Source: Ditylenchus dipsaci
Lineage: Eukaryota > Nematoda > Chromadorea > Rhabditida > Anguinidae
Direction: 5' to 3'
DNA length: 64,000 nucleotides
Assembly: GCA_004194705.1 (NCBI GenBank)
Contig: SADC01001351.1
Coordinates: 310,001 to 374,000, forward strand
Shown: in pieces, positions 45,661-55,815 of the stretch
Numbering within the stretch: position 1 is the first letter of the stretch
Layout of the letters: each line of letters begins with the position of its first letter
Made by a program: the position numbers and the translations under genes
Notes under the pieces: generated by a model
The model's database searches: none
The model's input: the letters and a program-made list of their open reading frames with translations, nothing else
Told to the model about the DNA's origin: nothing

Positions 45661-46426
45661 GAAAGTTCTAGTCCCTCTGGGGTGTTTTAATTTAAATTTT
45701 AAGTAAGTTTTTTAACTATTAGGTCCAAAAATCATCGAGCAATCGATTGCAACCATATCCAGCACTGCTTTGCTGTCAGTAACTGCCTCAATTTTGCGAT
45801 TTTTGGCAATGACTACCAAAATCAAAGGAAACTAGCCAAATGATGCGTACTAGGAACTGAGATTTTTTGCGATTTTGATTACATGATTTTATACAACCGT
45901 ATGCTTAAAATGAGGGCTACATTTTGAGTGTAAGGTTGCAAATGAGTATGCAAACTAAAATTGGGGAAAAACGTCAGTTCCAGGATACTACCGAAAAGTA
46001 CTGGTATAGTCTTATTGAGGATTTCACCGAATTGGATTTTTTATATTTTAGCCTTAACTTTATACCAACTTTTCATCTGTATGATAGCTCAAATGAAAGC
46101 CAGAAGCTTGGGTACATTTTGACACTAAACTTGTAAATAAAAGGAGAAAAAAATAAGGTCTGCAGCCAGTGGTAGTCAAACCTGTGACCTAAGGCGATGC
46201 GTATATAAAGTTCCCCCCCCCCTTTAAAGCCATTTTGTAGTTCGTAAGACGATTTTTGGTCCGGAGCCTAAGGCCTGACCCTAAGCCGAAGTAGGCCTGA
46301 GTGGCTAAAACAGAACATAGGGCAGAATGCCGAAATGTCACAAAAGGGCCAAACACACCTACGCCGACTGTACGGCAGTATCGCCGAAAATTATTTTTGA
46401 TTCACAGCAATGTATTTTCAATAAAT

Positions 46427-46437
46427 GATAATTTTAG
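46427..46437 (+). promoter_or_regulatory. Likely trans-splice acceptor of HADH
   Basis: GATAATTTTAG ends 10 bases before the start codon at 46448. Confidence 0.5.
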
Positions 46438-46447
46438 GTTGGTAAAA

Positions 46448-47956
46448 ATGTTTTCGAGCTCTTGTGTGCGCAGTTTCTCTTCGAGTTCCGCTTTGGGATC
46501 AGCTGGTATCAAAAACTTGACGATTATTGGCTGCGGACTGATGGGTAGTGGAATCGCACAGGTAATTTTTGAGTTGTTTAGCTCTAGTAGAAATTTTCAT
46601 ATTGCTGGCTAAAGTAGTCTAGGTTTCACCTAAAATTGTTTAGGTGAGTGCTCAGAAGCAGATGAACGTTATTCTGGTGGACCAAAATCAGGCGATTCTT
46701 GACAAAGCACACAAAGGTATTGGAAAAGTTATCCCATTATCCCATCTATCGTGTAATATTGCAGGCATCCAAATTAGTCTTGCTCGTGTAGCTAAGAAGA
46801 AGCATGAAAGTGATGCTAATGTATATCAGTTCTTAAAGAAGTTGAGGGAGTAATCGTTATCAGATTTCAGGCTCAGAAGAACTTGGTCGACGGGTCCTGA
46901 ACTACATCCAGTTTTCCACAAACATCAATGAGGCCGTTTCCAAAGCTGATTTGGTGATTGAAGGTATTTTTTGGAATTATTCCTTATGTATATTGCAATG
47001 GGTATATTCATCTAATTTGAGCTATCGTCGAGAATTTGGATGCCAAGCAGGTTTGTTAAAAACTTTCAAGTTTAATTTCACTTAACGTGATTATGTTTCA
47101 GAAGCTGTTCGCTCAGGTGGAGGACGCCGCTCAGAGGTTCATTTCCTCGCAAAATTTTACATATACCTAGCTTATTTCAAGTAACGCCATCATTACGACC
47201 AACACTTCTTCTCTCCAGCTGGCAGACATCGGCAGGAATCTCAAGCGTAAGCAAAACTTTGGTGGCCTTCACTTCTTCAATCCAGTTAGTCATTTTCAGT
47301 ATTTTGTAAATTACAGCTAACGCACTTGTCTTTTAGGTACCGATGATGAAATTGCTTGAGGTTGTTCGACACAATGACACCAGCAATGAAACTTTCAGTA
47401 TGGTTGTCCGCCTGGGCTTTTTATTTTTAATGATTATTCCTTTCAGACAAGTTGATTGAGTACGGCAAGAATATTGGGAAGGAGACTGTATCTTGCAAGG
47501 TGCCTTGCGAAGTTTCGGAATTTCATTAAGGATTGACTGACACATTTAAGGATACGCCTGGATTTATCGTCAACCGCCTCTTGGTTCCTTACATGTTCGA
47601 AGCTGTTCGAATGTACGAACGCGGAGATGCTTCGAAGGAGACATTGATAAAGCGATGAAACTAGGAGCTGGCTACCCTATGGTATGTTTATTCTGTCAGT
47701 GACTGATTAGTAAATACATAAAATGGATTTTAGGACCCTTTGAACTGGCTGATTACGTTGGTCTGGACACTACGAAATCCATTCAAGAGGGCTGGCACAA
47801 AGCCTTCCCGAAGGTGCCAGGTTTATTTCGCGGTTGATTTATTTAGAGATAACCTTTTTAGAGCCGCTATTCAAACCGTCTAAGATCTTGACCAAGCTGG
47901 TAGAGGAAGGCAAATTCGGAAAGAAATCAGGCGAAGGCTTTTACAAATACAAATAA
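46448..47956 (+). CDS. HADH: Short-chain 3-hydroxyacyl-CoA dehydrogenase
   Basis: Mitochondrial matrix enzyme of fatty-acid beta-oxidation that oxidises 3-hydroxyacyl-CoA with NAD+. Twelve exons: 46448-46561, 46644-46716, 46765-46809, 46871-46963, 47022-47050, 47102-47136, 47182-47284, 47337-47397, 47447-47499, 47551-47681, 47734-47820 and 47862-47956, about 306 residues (human 314). A Ser/Arg-rich leader ([17 protein letters not shown]) fits mitochondrial import. The Rossmann motif [25 protein letters not shown], the catalytic His in [33 protein letters not shown] and [15 protein letters not shown] follow in order. One base is missing at 47636-47641 (between DASKE and [13 protein letters not shown]), and one G is missing at the exon 10 donor (47681). 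Introns are about 45-70 bp. Confidence 0.94.
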
Positions 47957-47957
47957 A
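47952..47957 (+). promoter_or_regulatory. Possible poly(A) signal of HADH
   Basis: AATAAA overlaps the TAA stop codon. No other AATAAA follows for more than 100 bases. Confidence 0.5.
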
Positions 47958-49345
47958 TCAGAAAATTTCTGCTGGTATTTCCTGCTGTAAAATTACTCCT
48001 GTGAATCTGATCGGTTATGTGCCCGGGTAGATTAAACAGTAAATGTTTAACTTATATGCTTACAATTAAGATTAGATTTTTTGGGTATTAAGTCTTGGGG
48101 AGTGGATTTTTTCATATTTAACAGATCTAACAAATTTGGTATTTCGGTTTTTAAAATAATATCTGATTCTTTTGGAATGTAACTGTGAATGTCAAGCGTT
48201 TTGACGATTGTACACACGTTTTATTACATATCTAGAAGCAATGCCATTTCGTACGGGCGAAGTAGAATGAGTTTTTCATTAAGGAGTCTCACTATAAATA
48301 AAACTAAATTGCGAAGTCCTTTTCCTACTTATTATGGCTGTTGCATATGGCTGAGGATGTTCATAGGTGGAAGGACTCTGTTGAAGAACTTGGTTAGGCT
48401 CCAAGACTATGCTTAAATCGGCATTTGATATTGATATTTAATTTTTAAGAATAAGATTGACATTTTATGTAAGAATTATGTCATGTCGGATTTAACATAT
48501 GGTAAAAAGACCGGGTCTACCTCATGTCACGATTTTTGCGATTTGACTTTGACTGAAGTTGCTCTTGCAATATCCAAAATGCACTTTTGGACGTGGGCCC
48601 AACTTTCCTGGTCGATTTTATGTAAATCTTAACGTGAAATTTGAGATTTCGGTGGTTGACCTACACCTAAAATCAAAAACTATTTGCAGTCGACGCTCAA
48701 TACAACAAATAAAAAATGGAATAAACACGCTCTATTGACCGAGCTGAATTGTAATGTTGAGCGTCAATTATTTAAAAAAAGTTTACCGCCTTGAAAAAAA
48801 TTGGCGGAATTTTTTGTGACACTCTGTAGTCAATTTCTTAGAACTTCTAAGTTAGAAGTCTAGCTAAAACGAAATCTGAAAAAAGTACATATAATGGACC
48901 GCTGACTGTATTAATTTGCGTAATTTGCGACTTTGAATTGTTGCATTAAAAAGCCCCAGAAAAAACAATGTTCACGAGTATGCCATAAACATTCTCACAT
49001 TTTTGATGGTTTTTCTTGACTCCTGTCTTCAATTTTTTCATTGAAAGAAATTGGTTTTATTCCCAAACTGAGTGTAGTGTCCCGACTCTTTTAAAAGAAC
49101 TATTTATTCCATCTGTTCTCACGCTCTCGAGCACGGCTGTTGGTTCATCTATAATTTTGCTTATTTACAGCCAACATTTTTTATGCACGATCATATTTCC
49201 AGTACGAAGGATTGGCGGTTAATTGCGGGTGCTTGAGATTTAAAGCTGTCAACGGTTACCAGATCCAAATATTTTTTGTATTTTTACGGTGTTCATCTTT
49301 GTCTAAAACACCGCAAATTTTTATTTTTAGCCTGCCTTGTTTGGG
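47958..49345. other. Gene-free stretch
   Basis: About 1.4 kb with no conserved exon or RNA gene I can support. Short AT-rich open frames lack recognisable domains. Confidence 0.5.
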
Positions 49346-49351
49346 CTCAAA

Positions 49352-49815
49352 TATAGTATACCCACCCACTCAACTATAGTATACTTACCACTATTTATAA
49401 GTCCTTTTATAATAATATTTATTTATTTATTTATAATTTATTTATATTTATTATTTATTATAATATTTATTTATTTATACTATTTATAAGTCTCTGAGTC
49501 TGGGGTGGGTATACTGTAGTTCAGTGGGTGGGTATACTATAGTTCAGTGGGGTGTGTATACTATAGTTCAGTGGGGTGGGTATATTATAGTTCAGTGGGG
49601 TATAGTGTAGTATAAATTTCATTCGACTATCCTGAGCGTTATTGGAGTGCATCCGCCGAGTTCTTTGAAGTAGACAAAAGACATGTAAAGTATGTTCATC
49701 GTATTATATGATAACTGTTGTATGTCTCATTGTAAATATAATAAAAATTTACAAGTCTTTGAGTCTGGGGGGGTATACTATAGTTGAATGGGGTGGCTAT
49801 ACTATAATTTAGCCC
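49352..49815. repeat. GTATACTATAGTTCAGTGGG repeat
   Basis: Direct units of GGGTGGGTATACTATAGTTC at 49500-49600 and 49770-49810, with inverted CCCACCCACTCAACTATAGT units at 49362-49392. A low-complexity TATTTATTTATAAT stretch separates them. Foldback-like layout without clear ends. Confidence 0.7.
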
Positions 49816-50074
49816 CTTGTTTGTACCAAAATATAGTGAATTTCTTGGTCTAGGTAGCACGCAGTTTCGGTCAGTCATTATCTAACAAAGAGGCAAATCA
49901 ATCAAATCTAAAAAGGACCAACTTAAAAATCAGACAACTATTGGCTGCCTGGTTCTATCGCACTATCTGTTGCCAAAATATGCCAACCCAATAATGACCC
50001 AATAACTGTTGCTTTTTTATTGAAAAATGCCTTGGTCCTCCCTGACCATTATGGTTATGCTACAACTATGATTA

Positions 50075-51351
50075 CAGTAAACTCCTGATTTACAAGGGAC
50101 CATATGGAACTGTCCCCGCGAAATTGAAAATTTGGCTTTTCTAATAATGTTCGCCATGGTCGATTTACTAGTAAAAGTGTCAGAGATATCTGCCCATGGA
50201 AAGTAAAAGCGCCAGATTGAGCACCCTCTAAACCTTGAAAAAAGTGCTTGGTCCCCCCTTTGGTCCAAAATTTCAAAAAATGAATTTTGAAAATTCACCT
50301 TGAAAATCCCGCCTAATTTTCATTTCACTTATATGGACAAAAGTTTGGAGAATACACTTTGAGCATTTCGAAAATTTGCACAATCCGCCTTGTTCATTGA
50401 AGGTTAGATTTCAGTTTTTATTCACTTCGCTAAACAATACCCCAACAGAAAAACTGGACAAGTTCTCATTCCTCATGCTTATGCCGATCGCCCATGAAGT
50501 GTTTGAAGCAAAGCCACCGCCTACAATATGCACATTGGAGGAGAGAGACCACGCCGCACTCCCACTTCTTGTTTGGTGGATAGTCCTTCAAGCAGAATTG
50601 GGCAGGAGTCCGAAAGCTGGCCGGTCGATCCTGGAAGTATCCAGAGGCGTTCCAGGAATAACGAATGAAGTCCTCAAATCTTGGGGCGCAAAACTGGCAC
50701 AAAAAATAGTTCTCTATATAAAAATTTACTTTGTTACTATACCCTCGACTCGGTTCAAGAAGTCCACGTCCTCATCACTTGCATTAGTTCGAAGCTCCTT
50801 CAGCACTCGCAGTAGTTTATCCCTCACGTCGATTTGCTGATCTTTGTTCATCTTGTAGTTTCTGAAGTGGCGGACAATAAAATTCTGATGAACCGTGAAG
50901 TGAGTATATGAGTGATTGACAATTCGTTATTCCTGGAACGCCTCTGGATACTTCGAGAATCAACCGGCTTTCAAGATGAATTTTTCAAAAATTCATTTTT
51001 TGAAATTTTAGACCAAAGCGGGACCAAGCACTTTTTTCAAGTTTAGAGGGTGCTCAATCTGGCGCTTTTACTTTCCATGGGCAGATATCTCTGACACTTT
51101 TACTAGTAAATCGACCATGGCGAACATTATTAGAAAAGCCAAATTTTCAATTTCGCGGGGACAGTTCCATATGGTCTCTTGTTAGTGTACACCCTGGGAC
51201 CGGCTCCAGGTGTACACTAAATCGAGTATATACTAAACCGAGGTTCATTCTAGTCATTTTAATCAACCGTCGGCCAAAATTATTTAATCCAGGTATACAC
51301 TAAACCGAGGTGTACACTAAATCCGGTGTACACTAAACTGAGAGTCGACTG
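50075..51351. mobile_element. TA-flanked transposon carrying a spliced ORF
   Basis: TA at 50073-50074 and 51352-51353. The right end is the reverse complement of CAGTCGACTCTCAGTTTAGT; the left is CAGTAAACTCCTGATTTACA. Inner arms of about 200 bp pair, from GGACCATATGGAACTGTCCC at 50097. Direct GTGTACACTAAA units lie near the right end. It contains the minus-strand Cys-rich ORF and an inverted partial copy of its exon at 50930-50980. Confidence 0.7.
50466..50851 (-). CDS. Cys-rich zinc-finger-like protein, transposon-borne
   Basis: Two exons on the minus strand, 50851-50743 and 50713-50466, joined in phase by a very short 29-bp intron; 118 residues. An acidic, helical start (DQQIDVRDKLLRVLKELRTN) is followed by CQFC, then CLKDYPPNKKWEC and CAYCRRWLCFKHFMGDRHKH. 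The C-x2-C-x4-LC...F...RH pattern resembles the Cys-rich tail of some transposases such as piggyBac, but the family is not certain. An acceptor (CCACTTCAG) lies 10 bases upstream of the start codon. It may be the last part of a larger transposase gene. It lies between the arms of a TA-flanked element. Confidence 0.5.
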
Positions 51352-51570
51352 TATAGTGATGGAGGTAGGCGGTAATCCGGAATTTTCGGATTCTAACCGC
51401 GGCGAAAATCAGGAATCAGAAAGGAATCCGAAAATCAGAAAAAAGGTTCGCCCGGCAAAAATGCACAAAGAACAGGAAATCAGGACTCATTTACTTCGTC
51501 CTCCCAACATGAGACAAAACAATTTGAAATTCAGGACTAACATAATTCATATGAAATAATAACATAGACT

Positions 51571-52673
51571 TTAATTTGCACCACGCCCGATGTTTTCGAA
51601 CACCATTCTGATCGTATTGTCATCAAGTTCATAGTATTCAGGCTCATTCATCAGCCTTTTCAAATGTTCCACAGATTTGTACTGAGAGACGCAAAGGCCC
51701 TAGATAAATAGATCGTCAATTTTAAAATATTTACAGACTTTTATAGCACTATCAATCTCTTCGAAGACGTCTAAGGAAGAAGACAAACCATTAGTTTGGT
51801 AAAGCCATACTGCTGAGCAATCAGCATCTTCGTCGGATAAGTAAAGCAGCTAGGCGAATCCAGCAAGAATTGTTCACATTTCTCCAGTAAAGCCCCAAGA
51901 CAGAAACGATCAGCCATCTTCAGCAGACATCCCACATTCTCAGCTATAGGTCACAATAAAATTCACTCACTTAAAATAAAGGCTAACCTGAAATAATTTT
52001 GCTACATTTGCCCGGGTATATGACACTGAGAAGTTGACAGAATTAAGCAGCATCAAGGTCCTCTATAACTATTTCACTTCTATCTTTCTCGGCAAAGTTT
52101 CCGTTAAAAAGCGTATTGAAGACTTTTGAATGGACGGAGAGCAACTAAAACATGGTCGAGCAAATTCAAATATAAACAAGAAGCTAGTTTCACTACCCCT
52201 TATTGATGTGAATTCTCTTATCATCAATAAGCAGCACGCAATCAGAAGGAAAGAAAGTCGGAGAGCAAAATTCATCCACTACTTTTTGGGATGCCTAGAG
52301 TATATTTGCCACCAGAAAAATAGGGAAATCATTAAATGTAAATTAACTTGATAATGGTGTTCTGGAAGATTGTCAAGTCGATCTCCGCCAGAAAGGTTTG
52401 ACCGACGTTTTGACGCCGGCTCATTCCACCCCAAGTCATGATCGAATCATAACCGCACTGGTCGGAAATTTTCTGGAAGCGATGTGTGAACTAAATTTAT
52501 TCATTAAAAAACTGGATAGATTTATAGATTTCACCTCTTTACAGTGATCCTCATTTGTCCCTAACAATCTGATCGTAAAATATGTGTCGTGTGAAATCGC
52601 CTCATCTTGACAGTAACGACACAAATAGACGGAAACAGGCGGAGAGCGGCCAACTGATGGTATGTATAAACTC
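51571..52673 (-). CDS. MATH-BTB (BATH) domain protein, 5' end unresolved
   Basis: BATH proteins are substrate adaptors for Cullin-3 ubiquitin ligases and are numerous in nematodes. Minus-strand exons: 52673-52535, 52490-52348, 52294-52197, 52144-51988, 51943-51789 and 51699-51571. The MATH part reads SVYLCRYC ... YFTIRLLGTNEDHCKE and FTHRFQKISDQCGYDSIMTW. The BTB part reads SDCVLLIDDKRIHINKG, LLSVHSKVFNTLFNGNFAEK, VIYPGKCSKIISAENVGCLL and KMADRFCLGALLEKCEQFLL, with the nematode-type tail LKRLMNEPEYYELDDNTIRM. There is an in-frame TAA at 52043-52045 inside the BTB domain, and two donors each appear to lack one G. Either a pseudogene or an active gene with sequence errors. Confidence 0.75.
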
Positions 52674-53141
52674 CTTCAAAATGAAGATTACAAATCCAAA
52701 CGTTTCCAAAACACGGTTAGCACAATTAAAAGCTATGTGTGTAAAAATACCAATCACTTTGCACCACCAAACTCTTCAACTGGTGATTCCAAATGACGCG
52801 AACTTAGGAAGTCATGCTGCGTGAACAATAGCCTGATCCTTTTCCTGATCTTCACTGAATTTTTTTTATAAAAATCCACTTTGTCTGTGATGAACTTTCT
52901 CCATCTGTAAACGCAGATCGGCTCAGTTTTGCAGGGCAATTTTCGGCATATAAAGTCAAAAACACGATTTATGCTTGGTCTCATCTGTGGTTTGGTTCCT
53001 GGTCTTTGATGGCCTCTGGACAGGTAAGGTCTAAGCCACATGCGGATCAAGCAAATTCGTGTTTCTGATTTTACACACCAGCAAAGTTGCTCTGCAAAAG
53101 TAAACTGATCAGCGTAAGGACTATAAGTTATCGCTATTTAA
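52674..53141. other. Region upstream of BATH gene
   Basis: Should contain the first exon(s) of the BATH gene on the minus strand. An open stretch at 52754-53050 (-) has no recognisable MATH sequence, so I do not assign it. Confidence 0.35.
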
Positions 53142-53331
53142 AGGACCATGGTTTTTACGCGCAGTGGCATGTGCAAGATTCGAATAGGCGGGGACACTTC
53201 TCTTTCGTCTATCGGTGTACTCTTTGAGTCGTTCGCCATAACTCCAAAGAGTACAGTGCGAGACAAAAGAGAACTGTCCCCCACCAATTCAAATTTTGCA
53301 CATGCCGCTGCGTGCAAAAACCACGGTCCTT
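53142..53331. mobile_element. TTAA-flanked palindromic MITE
   Basis: TTAA at 53138-53141 and 53332-53335. TIRs AGGACCATGGTTTTTACGC and the reverse complement of GCAAAAACCACGGTCCT; the rest also folds. Related to 21355-21515 and, by its ends, to 37655-38196. The 360 bp to its right hold no gene I can see. Confidence 0.85.
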
Positions 53332-53691
53332 TAAAAATGGCCAAAATTCTTGTTACAGCATGTACTAGAGATAGTGAAATGGCCGGCCAAAGCCTTCTTC
53401 GTAATACTCTCGGCCGTGTTCTCATTCAGCAACTTTACGCAGATATACTAAATAAGGCACTTTGCCTTGATCCCTCCTGTTGTTTTTTCTTGACAAATGT
53501 CTTTGTACCCCTTGTTCACTATGGATATGACAGCACTGTGATTATAGTAATCATGGTGATTTCGGTTAATATAATCACCTTAACCACGGTCACCTTCAAA
53601 ATAACAACTGATACCAACGCCTTTTTCAAATAAAAACAACAGGGACTAAGGCAATAATTTGGCCCCCTATACTAGGATAGTGCCAAATAAT

Positions 53692-53937
53692 CTAACTTGT
53701 TTCCAGCTGAGCCATTGAAGAAGAAAGCTCGCTTTTCACATCCTTCTGCACGCCTGCCACTGACATGCTCTTTTGAATCGACTCGTCCACACGTTGCAAG
53801 TGCTCTTTGATAACCTTCACTTCATTCCCAAGATTTGTTATTGCTTCTTCCACCTTCTCCAGTCGTCCAGCAGCGCCAGTTTCTTCATTTTTCATGTGAT
53901 CGCTCATTTTCGCAGTTTTTGGACACTTAAAAGACAT
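53692..53937 (-). CDS. Small coiled-coil protein, unrecognised
   Basis: An 81-residue single-exon frame on the minus strand, starting 2 bases after a TTCTTTCAG acceptor (53941-53949), the same layout as the other host genes. The sequence is helical and heptad-like (RLEKVEEAITNLGNEVKVIK, EHLQRVDESIQKSM), ending in a Ser-rich tail and TAG. A second Met at residue 11 (MSDHMKNEE) could also start it. I do not recognise the family; BLOC-type or HSBP1-like small helical proteins were considered without a match. Confidence 0.5.
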   Translation of the reverse strand: MSFKCPKTAKMSDHMKNEETGAAGRLEKVEEAITNLGNEVKVIKEHLQRVDESIQKSMSVAGVQKDVKSELSSSMAQLETS

Positions 53938-54168
53938 AATCTGAAAGAATTGGACCACGCTCTCGAGAGGGCTGGCAATACCGAATTTTTTTTCTACTTT
54001 TTCGTTTATCTTATAGCGGATTTCACGGTGAGTCTAAAACCGTTGAGATCTTTTCTTTCGATAAGAAAATCTTCGAGTGCCATGCGTTTCAATTAAGTCA
54101 GTTTTTAGGGTACTTTTTTGACTTATTAACATTTAACTTCAAATGGCTATAGCTCGCTTTTTCTTTAA

Positions 54169-54761
54169 AGGGGCATACCAGCGCGTTACACGGGAAATTT
54201 CATATTCACAAAAGGCGGGGACCAGGTATATTCAAACGAGAATTATTTTTAAATGTAAATTTGTTATTCTGTAAAGAGCAATAACTTATGAAAAGTACTC
54301 TATCAGTCTAATAACATGGGTAGATATAATCACTTTCGCAAGGCAGCCTCTTCCATGAAGTTGACGTGCTCCGACAGTTATGTTACAAAGGCCTAGCCAT
54401 ACTGACTTGGGATGGAGCACGAAGGCACATAGCAAGTTACACTACGCATACATGTGTATGGCGGCCCGACTCGGTTAGACTCAACCTGCGCGTGGAGTAT
54501 TTTGGACATCACGGTGTTGTTTTTCCTACAGTAGATTACTCCAACTTGAGCCAATGATACTGACCTGAAAATGCGAAAAATTAAACGAAAAATAGCCACC
54601 AAAAAAAAATGACAAGAAAAAATCTTTCGGTGGCAACTTTTTCCGGTGACGATAATAAAATAATTTAAAGGAACATTTTAAATAAAATGTTTTTTGTCTT
54701 GAAAGTGTGGTCCCGCCTTTTGAAAATTTGAAATTGACCGTGTAACGCGCTGGTATGCCCT
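54169..54761. mobile_element. TTAA-flanked element A
   Basis: TTAA at 54165-54168 and 54762-54765. TIRs AGGGGCATACCAGCGCGTTA and the reverse complement of AACGCGCTGGTATGCCCT. The interior has no recognisable transposase; one open stretch at 54366-54557 is unassigned. Confidence 0.8.
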
Positions 54762-54765
54762 TTAA

Positions 54766-54992
54766 AGGCCTGACCTCTTCCTACTCGGTGGTCCCCGCCA
54801 ATTCAAAAATTTCCCTTGATCATTGGACTTCTGTACGGATTTTTCGCTAGGTTTCTAACAAAACTAAGCCTAAAATTTGATTTCAGGCCTAGTTTTGTTA
54901 GAAACCTAGCGGAAAAATCCGTACAGAAGTCCAATGATCAAGGGAAAATTTTTGAATTGGCGGGGACCACCGAGTAGGAAGAGGTCAGGCCT
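54766..54992. mobile_element. TTAA-flanked near-perfect palindrome B
   Basis: Shares the TTAA at 54762-54765 with element A, and has TTAA at 54993-54996. Arms begin AGGCCTGACCTCTTCC and pair over about 105 bp (CCCCGCCAATTCAAAAATTT). Family members at 29345-29595 and 55305-55555. Confidence 0.88.
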
Positions 54993-55013
54993 TTAATGGA
55001 CTTTTATCAAATA

Positions 55014-55815
55014 CAGTCAAAGCTCTATATTAAGATCACTCCACATAACGTTTAGTTCTATATAACGTTCACTAAAAAATGTTTTGGTTGGTCTGATTGA
55101 AAGAAGAATAAAAAGACATCCCATATGGGTTCACTCTTCATAACGTTCAGCTTTTATAAAGTCCACCTGAGGCTGGTCCCGTTAGTCAAAAAGACATTCT
55201 TCATAACGTTCACCATCAATTTTTAGCTCTTTTTTCATATTTTAGCTTGTTTTACACAAATTTGCTGTGCACAAACGAAGTAAAAGTTGACAGTAGTTCT
55301 AAATTGTCATTTAAGGGCATGGTCACCTGTCACAAATTATGTCCCCGCCAATTCAAACATTTTTTCCGAATCATTGAACTTCTGTACGGATTCCTCAACT
55401 TGGTTTTTTACAAAACTATACCTAAAATTAATTCTAGGTCTTGTTTTGTTAGAAACCAAGCTGAAAAAACTGTAAAAAAGTTCAATGATTCGGAAAATTT
55501 TTGAATTGGCGGGGACAAATTCAAAAACAGATGACCATGCCCCTTTCAACAGATTGTTGCTAAATAGACCGACTCTGGCAAAACTTTAAGCAGACAACAA
55601 TGCGGAAGGCCAACTTACAAACAACTGGCAACTGGTTAAACATTGACTTTGGCTGAAATCGCAAAAGATGCTGTGGAGAAGGCCGATAAAAACCAACTGA
55701 TGTTCTGGAAATGGAAAAAGAGCCTTTACCGCGCTCACCCTTCATAACGTTCAGCTCTACATAACGTTCACCTGAGGCCGGTCCCCAGGGTGAACGTTAT
55801 ATAGAGCTTCGAGTG
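55014..55815. mobile_element. TA-flanked Tigger-like element
   Basis: TA at 55012-55013 and 55816-55817. Ends CAGTCAAAGCTCTATATTAA and the reverse complement of TATATAGAGCTTCGAGTG. CATAACGTTCA units are repeated inside. A palindrome of the GTCCCCGCCAATTCAAA family (55305-55555) is nested in it. No transposase seen. Confidence 0.75.

Larger units (their letters stand above)
43842..46217. mobile_element. Outer inverted-repeat element (possible)
   Basis: GGGAACTTTATATACGCATC at the left is matched by an inverted GATGCGTATATAAAGTTCCC at about 46194-46213, a 20-bp perfect TIR. The right end is followed by TTTAAAG, the left is preceded by TTTTTA, so a TTAA flank is seen only at the right. It encloses the Foldback element at 43875-45660. 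Confidence 0.5.
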
